Positions 1 through 8,370 of a DNA stretch of 64,000 nt are shown here, piece after piece; positions within the stretch are counted from its first letter, which is position 1, and each line of letters opens with the position of its first letter. The position numbers were made by a program, and so were the translations under genes. The stretch lies in NCBI RefSeq assembly GCF_000964595.1, contig NZ_LANP01000001.1, positions 19,816-83,815 on the forward strand. The letters are read 5' to 3'. The DNA is from Orientia chuto str. Dubai. Its GTDB lineage: Bacteria; Pseudomonadota; Alphaproteobacteria; Rickettsiales; Rickettsiaceae. The notes under the pieces were generated by a model that saw nothing but the letters and a program-made list of their open reading frames with translations, did no database searches and had not been told where the DNA came from.

Positions 1-282
1 TTCTTTAGCTTCCTTTAATGCAAGCCCAGTAATATTTTTTACTATCTTAATAACATCAACTTTTTTCTCTGGGATAGCTGTAAGTATAACATCAAACTCA
101 CTTTTTTCTTCTACAGCTTCTTGAGTAACTGCAGGAGCAGCAGCCACTGCAACACCACTAGGAATAGATGATACGCCCCATTCTTCTTCAAGAATTTTTG
201 TTAATTCTAATAATTCAATCACAGAAAAAGTTGATAATATATCAACAGCTTTCTTTACATTCTCAGATACAGTTTTTGACAT
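1..282 (-). CDS. rplL: 50S ribosomal protein L7/L12 (C-terminus beyond window)
   Basis: The stalk protein that recruits GTPase translation factors to the ribosome. The reverse strand from the ATG at 282 reads MSKTVSENVKKAVDIL, then an Ala/Val/Pro-rich hinge (VAVAAAPAV) and the start of the C-terminal domain (EKSEFDVIL, KKVDVIKIVK), the standard L7/L12 layout. 94 codons are visible and the last ~30 residues lie outside the window. It follows rplJ by 20 bases, the normal rplJL pair, which in relatives continues into rpoB. Identification is very secure; only the 3' end is unseen. Confidence 0.95.
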   Translation of the reverse strand, partial: MSKTVSENVKKAVDILSTFSVIELLELTKILEEEWGVSSIPSGVAVAAAPAVTQEAVEEKSEFDVILTAIPEKKVDVIKIVKNITGLALKEAKE

Positions 283-302
283 AATTTTTACCTTGATAAA
301 TA

Positions 303-809
303 TTAAGATTTATTTACATAATTTTTCAGTACAGTTACTAACTTTACCAATGAAGACTGCGAAACTACTACAAATCTTCTTATTGGTAACTGCAGCAAAT
401 TTACAAAATTAATTTTGTGAGATTCAGATGTAGCAAAACTAGCTAATTGTTTTATATTATCTATTGTAGCAACTTTTTGATCAACAAAACCACCTATTAT
501 TTTCAAATTTGGATACTGATTAGTAAACTTAAAAATAACTTTAGGAACAGTAATATATTCTTTAGAATAAGCTATAGCTACTGGTCCAGAAAACATATCA
601 ACTTGCTTTATATTTAAATTTTTTACTGCAATTTTTGCAAGAGTATTTTTAATAATTTTTAGTTTAGCACCAGTCACACGTAAATCTTTACGTATTTGAG
701 TTAGCTGAGCCACAGTCAACCCATGGTAATGCAAAACAACAATTATATTAACATTTTTATACAGTTCTTCTAAAAATTTAACAGCTTCCTTCTTTTTAGA
801 ATATAACAT
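303..809 (-). CDS. rplJ: 50S ribosomal protein L10
   Basis: Base of the ribosomal stalk; its C-terminal helix anchors L7/L12 dimers. The 168-residue product has the L10 N-terminal globular domain (an AVKFLEELYKNVNIIVVLHY-type start, then KLKIIKNTLAKIA and a DMFSGPVAIAYS loop) and a C-terminal helical tail (KLVTVLKNYVNKS). Length is normal. It sits between rplA and rplL in the conserved minus-strand operon, 4 bases after rplA. In other bacteria L10 binds its own leader to control rplJL; I did not identify that leader here. Confidence 0.96.
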   Translation of the reverse strand: MLYSKKKEAVKFLEELYKNVNIIVVLHYHGLTVAQLTQIRKDLRVTGAKLKIIKNTLAKIAVKNLNIKQVDMFSGPVAIAYSKEYITVPKVIFKFTNQYPNLKIIGGFVDQKVATIDNIKQLASFATSESHKINFVNLLQLPIRRFVVVSQSSLVKLVTVLKNYVNKS

Positions 810-813
810 TTAA

Positions 814-1563
814 CTATCTCCTACTATTACTTTCTTCAACAAAACTAGAAGTATCTAATTTAATAGAAGGACCCATAGTTGTAGATAAATAGATGCCTTT
901 CAAATAAACTCCTTTTGCTTCAGAAGGTTTGCTTTTTATTATTGCTGTAACTAATGCATTCACATTAGCTATTATTTCATCAATAGAAAATGAAACTTTA
1001 CCAATTCCAGCATGAATATTACTACCCTTATCAACTTTGAATTCTACTTGACCGCTCTTAATTTTTTTTACAACTGTAGCAATATCATTAGTAACAGTAC
1101 CTAACTTAGGATTAGGCATTAATCCCTTAGGCCCTAAAATTCTCGCAACTTGACTAACTGCAACCATCATAGCAGGAGTTGCAATATAAACATCATAATC
1201 GATATTACCTAATTTAATTTGTTCAATAAGATTAAAAGAACTAACAATATCAGCTCCTGTAGTTTTGAACTCATCAATTTTTTCCTCTTGACAGATAACT
1301 GCAATTTTTACTATTTTCCCGGTACCAGATGGCATTGCAGCTATTCCACGCACTATCTGATTAGAATGACTAGGATTAACTCCTAATTTTACTGCAATAT
1401 CTATAGTTTCGTTAAATTTAGCAAATGCTATTTCCTTAATAATAGAGCAAGCTTCATATAAATCATAGTACTTATTTTTATCAATTTTCGATTTAGCTAG
1501 CTTAGTATTTTTACTATAAGCATAATCTTCTTTAATCATTTTATTAGTATTTATATTCAACAT
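814..1563 (-). CDS. rplA: 50S ribosomal protein L1
   Basis: 23S rRNA-binding protein of the mobile L1 arm at the E site. At about residues 127-160 the product carries the L1 signature region (ATPAMMVAVSQ, then LGPKGLMPNPK), followed by the KSGQVEFKVDKGSNIH segment. The 249 residues are about 15-20 longer than typical L1 because of an N-terminal stretch (MLNINTNKMIKEDYAY); translation might instead start at the Met at residue 9. It lies 3 bases after rplK, in the standard rplKA order. Confidence 0.96.
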   Translation of the reverse strand: MLNINTNKMIKEDYAYSKNTKLAKSKIDKNKYYDLYEACSIIKEIAFAKFNETIDIAVKLGVNPSHSNQIVRGIAAMPSGTGKIVKIAVICQEEKIDEFKTTGADIVSSFNLIEQIKLGNIDYDVYIATPAMMVAVSQVARILGPKGLMPNPKLGTVTNDIATVVKKIKSGQVEFKVDKGSNIHAGIGKVSFSIDEIIANVNALVTAIIKSKPSEAKGVYLKGIYLSTTMGPSIKLDTSSFVEESNSRR

Positions 1564-1566
1564 TTT

Positions 1567-2013
1567 CTAATCCTCCACTACTTCTAAACCCATAGATTCA
1601 GCTGATCCTTTTATGATTTTAATTGCTGTTATTAAACTATTAGCATTAAGATCTTTCATTTTTATTTTGGCAATTTCTTCACATTTCGACATAGTAATTT
1701 TAGCAATATAAGGATCTTTCTTAGGTGCAGCAGAGCCCTTATCAATATTAGCATATTTTTTTAAATAATAAGATACTGGTGAAATTTTAATAATATAAGT
1801 AAAACTTTTATTTTCATAAGCAGTAATTTCTACCGGAACTGGAATACCAGGCTCCATTGATTGAGTATCAGCATTAAAAGCTTTGCAAAAATCCATAATG
1901 TTTAATCCTCTTTGCCCTAAAGCTGGGCCTATAGGTGGAGAAGGATTAGCTTTACCAGCTGGTATAATAAGTTTTATTAAAGCTACGACTTTACTAATTG
2001 CTTTTTTTTTCAT
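1567..2013 (-). CDS. rplK: 50S ribosomal protein L11
   Basis: Part of the GTPase-associated centre with 23S rRNA. The N-terminal domain shows the conserved proline-rich block ([19 protein letters not shown]) that contacts the factor site, and the C-terminal RNA-binding domain carries [10 protein letters not shown] and [16 protein letters not shown]. 148 residues, normal length. It lies downstream of nusG and directly upstream of rplA on the minus strand. Confidence 0.96.
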   Translation of the reverse strand: MKKKAISKVVALIKLIIPAGKANPSPPIGPALGQRGLNIMDFCKAFNADTQSMEPGIPVPVEITAYENKSFTYIIKISPVSYYLKKYANIDKGSAAPKKDPYIAKITMSKCEEIAKIKMKDLNANSLITAIKIIKGSAESMGLEVVED

Positions 2014-2075
2014 TTTTATTAACTTAATTCACTATATATGATCATAAATAATAAGCATTTCAATACAGTAACTTT

Positions 2076-2633
2076 TTAGTCATCTTTTACTTTTTCTACT
2101 TGAGAGAAATCTACAGTTAACTCAGTAGAACGCTGAAAAATACTAATTGAAAGCTTTAAAATTTTCTTTACATAATCAATTTCTTCAATTCGACCAATAA
2201 AAGTCTCAAAAGGGCCATCATTAACCTTTACTTCTTCTCCAACTTGATACCTTTCTGCAAAAGAAAAATCTTGCGCTTTATTACCTAATTGCGCTATCAT
2301 TTCATGCACTTCTTTTTCAGCAATTGGTACTATCTTACTTTCACTGCCAGGAAAACGATTTAATTTTACTACTTTCTGTATAAAATCTTTCACTTGATCA
2401 ATCATATCCATTTTAATTAGAATATAACCTGGCATCATCTTTTTATTAACATTAATAACTTTCCCTCTTTTCATTTTTACTACCTGTATACCAGGTATAA
2501 TTATTTCTTCAAAACAATGACTAATTCCTTTCTTAGCAGCTTTATCTAAAATAATTTGCTTAACATTACTCTCGGAACCTGATGTACGAATTATATACCA
2601 TTGATATGCCACAATTTCTACCTTATCCAACAA
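2076..2633 (-). CDS. nusG: Transcription termination/antitermination protein NusG
   Basis: Binds RNA polymerase, reduces pausing and links transcription to Rho and to ribosomes. The 185-residue product has an NGN domain (QWYIIRTSGSESNV, later KKMMPGYILIKM) and a C-terminal KOW motif (VGEEVKVNDGPFETFIG, about residues 131-147). It lies 21 bases downstream of secE, the universal secE-nusG pairing. The start may be a few codons downstream, since canonical NusG begins close to the QWYIIRT segment. Confidence 0.96.
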   Translation of the reverse strand: MLDKVEIVAYQWYIIRTSGSESNVKQIILDKAAKKGISHCFEEIIIPGIQVVKMKRGKVINVNKKMMPGYILIKMDMIDQVKDFIQKVVKLNRFPGSESKIVPIAEKEVHEMIAQLGNKAQDFSFAERYQVGEEVKVNDGPFETFIGRIEEIDYVKKILKLSISIFQRSTELTVDFSQVEKVKDD

Positions 2634-2654
2634 CTTTTTATAGTAACCAAAATT

Positions 2655-2846
2655 TTATTTTCCTATATTAAGAAATAGCTGTACAATATTATAAATACTA
2701 TAATCAAGAATTAAACATAATACACTAAAAAAAGCTATAGATATTAAAATTACTAATGTAGATATACAAACTTCCCTAATATCTACCCATATTACTCTCA
2801 TAGCTTCATTTTTAACTTGTCTATAAAACTCAATTATTTTTCTCAT
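2655..2846 (-). CDS. secE: Preprotein translocase subunit SecE
   Basis: Single-span clamp of the SecYEG channel. The 63-residue product is the short form found in most bacteria: an amphipathic N-terminal helix (FYRQVKNEAMRVIWVD, with the conserved basic/Trp pattern) followed by one membrane segment at about residues 28-50. Position between tRNA-Trp and nusG is the classic order and confirms the call. Confidence 0.93.
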   Translation of the reverse strand: MRKIIEFYRQVKNEAMRVIWVDIREVCISTLVILISIAFFSVLCLILDYSIYNIVQLFLNIGK

Positions 2847-2897
2847 TTTTCAACACTATACCTATTGAGTTTATTTCATAAAATTGTTATATAAAGC

Positions 2898-2972
2898 TGG
2901 CAGGAGAGGCAGGACTTGAACCCGCAACACCCGGTTTTGGAGACCGGTGCTCTACCATTAAGCTACACTCCT
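2898..2972 (-). tRNA. trnW: tRNA-Trp (anticodon CCA)
   Basis: The reverse strand folds as a cloverleaf of 75 nt including an encoded 3' CCA. The acceptor arm AGGAGTG pairs with CTCTCCT apart from one T-T mismatch; the D arm is GCTTAATGGTAGAGC; the anticodon stem-loop CCGGTCTCCAAAACCGG exposes CCA; the T arm is GCGGGTTCAAGTCCTGC. It lies between tuf and secE, its usual place in many bacteria. Confidence 0.96.
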
Positions 2973-3065
2973 AATCACATATAAAGCACAATAACAAATT
3001 ATATATTGCACACATAAAAGATAAAAACATATCGAGTATTTTTTCCTTTTTATAAAACAAGCAAA

Positions 3066-4250
3066 CTATTTTATAATTTTAGAAACTTTACCTGCACCAA
3101 TAGTTTTACCACCTTCGCGAATAGCAAAAGATAACCCTTGATCCATAGCAATTGGAGCTACTAAATTAATACTTAATGTTGCATGATCACCTGGCATTAC
3201 CATCTCTTTTCCAGATAATAATGTTATTTCTCCAGTTACATCTGTTGTTCTACAATAAAACTGAGGCCTGTAATTCTGAAAAAATGGAGTATGCCTTCCC
3301 CCTTCTTCTTTTGTTAATACATAAACTTCAGCCTCAAAACTATCGTGCGGAGTAATAGTGCCTGGTTTCGCTAAAACCTGCCCTCTTTCTACATCTTCAC
3401 GCTTTATTCCACGTAATAATATTCCTACATTATCTCCAGCTTGTCCCTGATCCAATTCCTTCTTAAACATCTCAACTCCAGTACATATTGTCTTTTGTGT
3501 ACTTCGCAATCCTACTATTTCTATTTCATCTCCAACTTTTATAACACCTCTTTCAATTCTACCTGTTACTACTGTTCCACGCCCTAATATTGAAAATACA
3601 TCCTCTATTGGCATTAAGAAAGGCTGATCCAAAACTCTAGCAGGCTGTGGTATATAATCATCTATAGCATCCATTAGCTCTAATATACCTTTTTTAGCCT
3701 CTGCATCACCATTTAATGCTTTTAAAGCTGAACATCTAACTATAGGCGTAGTATCACCAGGAAAACCATATTTAGTTAATAACTCCCTTACTTCCATCTC
3801 AATCAATTCCAACAACTCTGGATCAGCTTGATCTATCTTATTTATACATACTAAAATACTTGGTACTCCAACCTGTTTTGCTAATAATACATGCTCTCTT
3901 GTTTGCGGCATAACACCATCAACACCAGATACAACTAATATCAAACCATCGGTTTGAGAAGCACCTGTAATCATATTTTTAATGTAATCCACATGCCCAG
4001 GACAATCTACAAGAGCATAATGCCTTTTCTTACTTATAAACTCTACATGTGCTGTTTGTATTGTAATCCCCCTAGCTTTCTCTTCTGGAGCTGAATCAAT
4101 CTCACCATATCCTTTTACTTTTATAGCCCCATTACTAAGTTCTGATGCTACCATGCTTATCGCTGCTGATAGCGATGTTTTACCATGATCAACATGCCCT
4201 ATTGTCCCTATATTACAATGTGGCTTATCCCTACAATATGCTTCTGCCAT
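3066..4250 (-). CDS. tuf: Elongation factor Tu
   Basis: GTPase delivering aminoacyl-tRNA to the ribosome. All G motifs are visible: [10 protein letters not shown] (P-loop, residues 18-27), the switch region [25 protein letters not shown] and NKIDQAD. Domains 2 and 3 follow ([26 protein letters not shown]) and the protein ends [17 protein letters not shown] at 394 residues, full length. It is the first gene of the minus-strand tuf/tRNA-Trp/secE/nusG/rpl block. Orientia normally has one tuf copy, but that cannot be tested here. Confidence 0.98.
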   Translation of the reverse strand: MAEAYCRDKPHCNIGTIGHVDHGKTSLSAAISMVASELSNGAIKVKGYGEIDSAPEEKARGITIQTAHVEFISKKRHYALVDCPGHVDYIKNMITGASQTDGLILVVSGVDGVMPQTREHVLLAKQVGVPSILVCINKIDQADPELLELIEMEVRELLTKYGFPGDTTPIVRCSALKALNGDAEAKKGILELMDAIDDYIPQPARVLDQPFLMPIEDVFSILGRGTVVTGRIERGVIKVGDEIEIVGLRSTQKTICTGVEMFKKELDQGQAGDNVGILLRGIKREDVERGQVLAKPGTITPHDSFEAEVYVLTKEEGGRHTPFFQNYRPQFYCRTTDVTGEITLLSGKEMVMPGDHATLSINLVAPIAMDQGLSFAIREGGKTIGAGKVSKIIK

Positions 4251-4406
4251 AATATTTTTAATTCCTAATTAACTATAATGTTTTCCATATTTATTGTATA
4301 TAAATACCATTGTTTAGAAAAATTCAACTTAATACAAATACAAAATATTTACTCCAATTGCAAGAATTAATTTTTGCATTATTATTGATTAATATACAAT
4401 TCTTTA

Positions 4407-5174
4407 TTAATTATCAACATTATTCAATAAAAGTTTTTTTCGCTTAGTAATTAAAAACTCGACTAAATTATTCAATTCTCGAATAGAAAGCATTCTATAA
4501 TCATTATATTCTATTACAGGACCTAATATAACTTTTATTATTCCTGGCCTAATCAATAAAGTTCTTGCAGGCCAAAATACTCCAGCATTATGCGCCATTA
4601 ACACAATCGGTGCTTTAGCTAAGCTAGCTAATTTCACTCCACTAGGCTTAAATCTTTTATCTATATTTGTTGGTATTCGACTTGACTCAGGAAACATTAT
4701 CATCCATAAACCATTTTTAATCTTTTGCTGACCAATAGTTAATATTTTTTTTACTGACCAAAAATCATTCCGATTAACATGAACTGGATCCATTAACTTC
4801 AACCCCCAGCCAAATACTGGAATATTAAATAATTCTTGTTTTACTACCCAACTTTGCATAGGAAATAGTAGTAATACTGCCGCATTTTCCCAAAAAGACT
4901 GATGATTAGATAATACTACTGCTGGCCCTAACGGTAATTTAGCATCATACTGAACCTGAAAACTTAATCCACAAATTACTCTTAAAAGAGTAACAAAAAA
5001 CTTTACATATAACTTAGCTATAAAATATTTTACTTTATAATTATTTCTCGAAAACAATATCGCAATCAACATAATAAGTAAAAATACTATACTTATAATG
5101 GCTATGATTAAAAAAAATAAAATAGTGCAAAAGTAAGCTATAATAGCAGACTTCAATTTCATAGAAGTAATCAC
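4407..5174 (-). CDS. PlsC-like lysophospholipid acyltransferase
   Basis: Predicted membrane-bound 1-acyl-sn-glycerol-3-phosphate acyltransferase, making phosphatidic acid for phospholipid synthesis. Residues about 8-42 are strongly hydrophobic and would anchor it. The acyltransferase catalytic block is SNHQSFWENA at residues 89-98, so the usual H-x4-D dyad reads H91-x4-E96. The acceptor-phosphate motif normally written FPEGTR reads FPESSR at 161-166. Length (255 residues) and order of motifs fit the PlsC family. Both motif changes are conservative, so activity is plausible, but the substrate cannot be assigned. It stands alone between tuf and recR. Confidence 0.85.
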   Translation of the reverse strand: MITSMKLKSAIIAYFCTILFFLIIAIISIVFLLIMLIAILFSRNNYKVKYFIAKLYVKFFVTLLRVICGLSFQVQYDAKLPLGPAVVLSNHQSFWENAAVLLLFPMQSWVVKQELFNIPVFGWGLKLMDPVHVNRNDFWSVKKILTIGQQKIKNGLWMIMFPESSRIPTNIDKRFKPSGVKLASLAKAPIVLMAHNAGVFWPARTLLIRPGIIKVILGPVIEYNDYRMLSIRELNNLVEFLITKRKKLLLNNVDN

Positions 5175-5255
5175 ATTTTTAACATCTAATATTACTTATA
5201 ACTTATAGCATATACTTAATTTCTACTTCCTTCAAAATTTGAAAAAGTCTTAATA

Positions 5256-5867
5256 CTATAATAAATCATGAGATTGCCTAGCCTTAAAAGCTGCCAATAA
5301 AGTCCCCTCATCTAAATAATCTAACTCTCCTCCTAGCGGAATTCCTGCAGCCAATTTTGATATTTTTAAATTCTCATCTTTTAGATAATCAATAACAAAA
5401 AAAGCAGTCATCTGCCCATCTATCGTAGAGTTAGTAGCTAAAATTATTTCTTGTACTTTATGCTTATGAATACGATTCAATAGTTTAGGCAATTTTAAGC
5501 TATTAAGAGCATCATTACCATTAACAGCAGATAAAGTCTTTCCTAAAACATGATACCAACCCTTAAAAACTCTACTCCGCTCTAAAGCCCAAAGATCTGC
5601 CACAGATTCAACTACTGCTATGATTGACGAATCACGTGCAGAATCTTGACAAATCCCACAAACAGAAAAAACATCCAAATTCCCACAGCACTGACATTCT
5701 ACAATATTAGCAAGTACAGAACCCAATTGATTACAAAGATTTTTTATCCTAATTTCCTTGTCCTGCATTAAATAAAGTACTATCCTTCTGGCAGAACGAT
5801 GCCCCAATCCTGGTAATTGTGCTAAAGAAAGTATTAACCCCTCTATTATATTAGAACCATTATGCAT
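5256..5867 (-). CDS. recR: Recombination protein RecR
   Basis: Ring-shaped partner of RecF/RecO that helps load RecA at gaps. The 203-residue product shows a helix-hairpin-helix (LPGLGHRSARRIVLYLM), a four-cysteine zinc finger (CQCCGNLDVFSVCGIC) and a Toprim domain (SIIAVVESVADLWALE, IILATNSTIDGQMTA), ending in GIPLGGELDYLDEGTLLAAF. Every RecR hallmark is present at normal length. Confidence 0.96.
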   Translation of the reverse strand: MHNGSNIIEGLILSLAQLPGLGHRSARRIVLYLMQDKEIRIKNLCNQLGSVLANIVECQCCGNLDVFSVCGICQDSARDSSIIAVVESVADLWALERSRVFKGWYHVLGKTLSAVNGNDALNSLKLPKLLNRIHKHKVQEIILATNSTIDGQMTAFFVIDYLKDENLKISKLAAGIPLGGELDYLDEGTLLAAFKARQSHDLL

Positions 5868-5933
5868 TACAACAACACTTTGCGCTTTTTTATATAATTT
5901 TTACTACTCAAAAAATATTCTATCTTAAAAGTT

Positions 5934-6476
5934 TTAAATTTTATCAATCTTCTTTTGATGTTTTAGCAAAAATGGTAATTGTGTCAAAAAAAATAATACA
6001 GTTAACGGAAATACTCCAAATACTTTAAAAGCAACCCAACAAGATTCCGAGTAATAGCGCCATACAACCTCATTTATTACTGCCATAAAAACAAGATAGC
6101 AAGCAGAACGTAATGAAAAAACCAACCAATGCTGATCATCCATTTGAAATACTGAAGAGAACATTGGTTTTAACAGAGGACGCTTCTTTAAATAGCCAAT
6201 ATATAATATTATTGCTAAAACCATATATAATATCGTTGGCTTCATTTTAACATATTTAAAATCGTTTAACCATATTGAAGCTATACCTGAAATAAGTAAC
6301 ACTCCCCCTGAAATTAATAGCGGCAATGAAACTTGCTTATAAATAAAAAAATTAATCAGAAGTGATATACAAGTAGATATCATAATAAATAAGGTTGCCT
6401 TACCCATATCACTACCAATATTATAAGTTATAAAAAACACTATTACAGGCCCAGATTCTAATAAAATCTTTAACAT
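5934..6476 (-). CDS. yciB: YciB/IspZ family inner-membrane protein (septation protein A)
   Basis: Polytopic inner-membrane protein linked in enterics to septation and envelope homeostasis. The 180-residue product begins KILLESGPVIVFFITY, the family's characteristic N-terminus, and has about five hydrophobic segments with the conserved NEVVWRY and VFGVFPLTVLFFLTQLP regions. It ends 3 bases before the FTR1 gene starts on the same strand side (the permease stop is at 6480), so the three genes 7689-5934 are probably co-transcribed. Its exact role in Rickettsiales is unproven. Confidence 0.92.
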   Translation of the reverse strand: MLKILLESGPVIVFFITYNIGSDMGKATLFIMISTCISLLINFFIYKQVSLPLLISGGVLLISGIASIWLNDFKYVKMKPTILYMVLAIILYIGYLKKRPLLKPMFSSVFQMDDQHWLVFSLRSACYLVFMAVINEVVWRYYSESCWVAFKVFGVFPLTVLFFLTQLPFLLKHQKKIDKI

Positions 6477-6479
6477 TTT

Positions 6480-7319
6480 TTATCTTTTCCTTTTTTCTTG
6501 ATATTGATTACAATCATTTATTGAACAATAGTAATGTAGAGTATACAACCCTAACAAAGTCGAAATATAAAATACAACTTGCGCCATATTTGGAGTAGTA
6601 GTGTATCCAATTAATGCTTTTAGAACTCTACCTAACAAACTTTCATCAGATATAAACCATGCAGAATTCCATAAAACTTCTGAACCACTTATGATTATAC
6701 CAGATGAGGTCATAATAACAGCAGCTTCCGATGACAGAGCTGCAGCTATAAATAGCAATAACCAAAAAGACACTTTAAAAAAATATTTCGGGGAAATTAC
6801 CATCAAACCATTATATATACTATATCCTATTAACAAAGCTGCTATACTACCTATTATACTACCTATTAAATAATCAGTAACATATACTGCTCTATCAGTA
6901 GCAATGATACTACCAAGAAAAAGAATTATCTCAATTCCTTCACGAATAATGGTAGCAGCTACCATTAACGATATTGCCCATTTTGAAGTAGTTCCAATAC
7001 AAATCTCATTTTGTAAATTACCGAACCATTGCTTTAGCTTACTGTTATAGTTTACAACCTTTACAATAGTATATGCAACCATAACTATAGTTAAAAAAAT
7101 TATTGCAATAGAAAAAATCTCTGCCCCGAACCCATCAAACATAAGTGATATTTGAGCAAAAATGAATGCAAGCAGTATAGATATCATGCTACCAATCACA
7201 ATTCCAAAAATAATATAATTTCGAGAATTCGCAATACCTAAAGTAGCAGCACTAATAATGCTAATGAAAATAGAAATTTCTAACATTTCTCGAAAAATTA
7301 TTACTGACACTTTAGCCAT
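6480..7319 (-). CDS. FTR1-family iron permease
   Basis: Predicted inner-membrane iron transporter of the FTR1/EfeU family, which takes up iron after oxidation by a partner. Both family REXXE motifs are present in membrane segments: REMLE at residues 10-14 and REGIE at 126-130. About seven hydrophobic helices span the 279 residues. The gene lies 25 bases downstream of the cupredoxin gene at 7345-7689, the same pairing as EfeU with EfeO-type cupredoxin domains, and just upstream of yciB. No EfeB-like peroxidase is visible in the window, so the oxidation partner may be the cupredoxin alone or absent. Confidence 0.9.
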   Translation of the reverse strand: MAKVSVIIFREMLEISIFISIISAATLGIANSRNYIIFGIVIGSMISILLAFIFAQISLMFDGFGAEIFSIAIIFLTIVMVAYTIVKVVNYNSKLKQWFGNLQNEICIGTTSKWAISLMVAATIIREGIEIILFLGSIIATDRAVYVTDYLIGSIIGSIAALLIGYSIYNGLMVISPKYFFKVSFWLLLFIAAALSSEAAVIMTSSGIIISGSEVLWNSAWFISDESLLGRVLKALIGYTTTPNMAQVVFYISTLLGLYTLHYYCSINDCNQYQEKRKR

Positions 7320-7344
7320 AATACTTTTCTTAATTTTACTTGTT

Positions 7345-7689
7345 TCACTCTACAATAATTACTCCTTGAGCTGTTTCTTCATGAAATTCTCCAAAAAACT
7401 TGTATCTACCTGGCTTAAGAGGTGGCAACATTAATTTAATTGTGCTATGAGCAGGAATGATTTTTTCTCGTTTCAAATCTTTACTTTCAAATTCTTCCAC
7501 AGAATCATCAAAATTTTCTATTATTAATTCTATTCTTTTATTAGCCTGAGCATGTATTTCTTTAGGTTCAAATACATGATCTTTTATAGCAAGTTTGCAC
7601 ACTACAACATCACTATTTAATCCCCAAGATCCTAAAATTAGCAATACAAAAATTAAATATGTAACTATAATGAATTTATTGTTTATCAT
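7345..7689 (-). CDS. Cupredoxin-like protein paired with FTR1
   Basis: Small exported protein with one cupredoxin_1-type domain. Residues about 7-24 form a hydrophobic signal or anchor helix; the rest is a beta-rich domain with FEPKEIHAQANKRIELIIEN, then FESKDLKREKIIPAHSTIKL and FFGEFHEETAQGVIIVE at the C-terminus. The FESxxLxREK and GEFHxxTAxG patterns are those I associate with FTR1-linked cupredoxins. The classic type-1 copper Cys ligand is missing, with Glu and His in the C-terminal loop, suggesting iron or a different copper site. First gene of a likely three-gene unit with the permease and yciB. Confidence 0.82.
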   Translation of the reverse strand: MINNKFIIVTYLIFVLLILGSWGLNSDVVVCKLAIKDHVFEPKEIHAQANKRIELIIENFDDSVEEFESKDLKREKIIPAHSTIKLMLPPLKPGRYKFFGEFHEETAQGVIIVE

Positions 7690-8086
7690 TGCATTACTTA
7701 ACTATATACTCACTTTCAGAAAATTATACTAAAGCTTTAAAATTTAATATTTCAAAATATACCCAATATTTTCAGCATTTTGAATTTAATTTACGAATTT
7801 ATTCTGTTTACTCCTTAACTCTAAATTTTTTTAAATATTAAATACTAGATGTAATAATATCAATTCTATCTTTAACATACAACAAATTTTCATAATAAAT
7901 CTTGACTCTATATCAAATTTATTCCATGCTTGCCGAGCAGTATAGCATATGAAAGTGTATAAATGTTTATCTAGAATCTTAAATTATTTAAACTATTATA
8001 ATGTTTATATGATGTAGCTTATTAAAAATAGGTTTAATTCAAGCTTAATAGCATTAAGTAAAGAAGTAATTCATATCAAGCTATAT
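7690..8086. other. Non-coding stretch upstream of the cupredoxin gene and tRNA-Lys
   Basis: About 400 bases between the divergent cupredoxin gene and tRNA-Lys. Extremely AT-rich, stops in all frames. I see no recognisable gene remnant; it must hold the promoters of both flanking units, but no clear -35/-10 pair stands out against the AT background. Confidence 0.6.
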
Positions 8087-8162
8087 GAGCCTGTAGCTCA
8101 GTTGGTAGAGCACTTGACTTTTAATCACGGGGTCCCGGGTTCGAATCCCGGCAGGCTCACCA
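8087..8162 (+). tRNA. trnK: tRNA-Lys (anticodon TTT)
   Basis: A 76-nt cloverleaf with encoded CCA. The acceptor GAGCCTG pairs perfectly with CAGGCTC; the D arm is GCTCAGTTGGTAGAGC; the anticodon loop CTTTTAA exposes TTT; the T arm is CCCGGGTTCGAATCCCGG. The anticodon stem has one mismatch (second pair). The spurious reverse-strand protein containing AGIRTRDP is the well-known artefact of translating such tRNA genes. Confidence 0.97.
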
Positions 8163-8370
8163 TATTGTTTTATTCTGTATGCTTTAATCCAAAGAATAAT
8201 GTTCCAATAAAAGATTATCACTTTTTTTCTTTTAGTTATTGAAATAATCATAAGCTTTAATTTTTGGTATAAGTAAAGTTTGTTTTTATTGCTGCCTCTT
8301 TGGCTATATTCAGTTGACAATCAAAAGAAGTTAGACTAACTTTTTTTATTAACTTCAATTAATTCATTCT

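Noticed and set aside
6601..6873. 90-residue plus-strand ORF inside the FTR1 gene
   Set aside because: Antisense shadow; the permease frame has clear motifs.
8081..8320. 79-residue minus-strand ORF containing AGIRTRDPVIKSQ
   Set aside because: It is the reverse translation of tRNA-Lys at 8087-8162, a well-known false protein.
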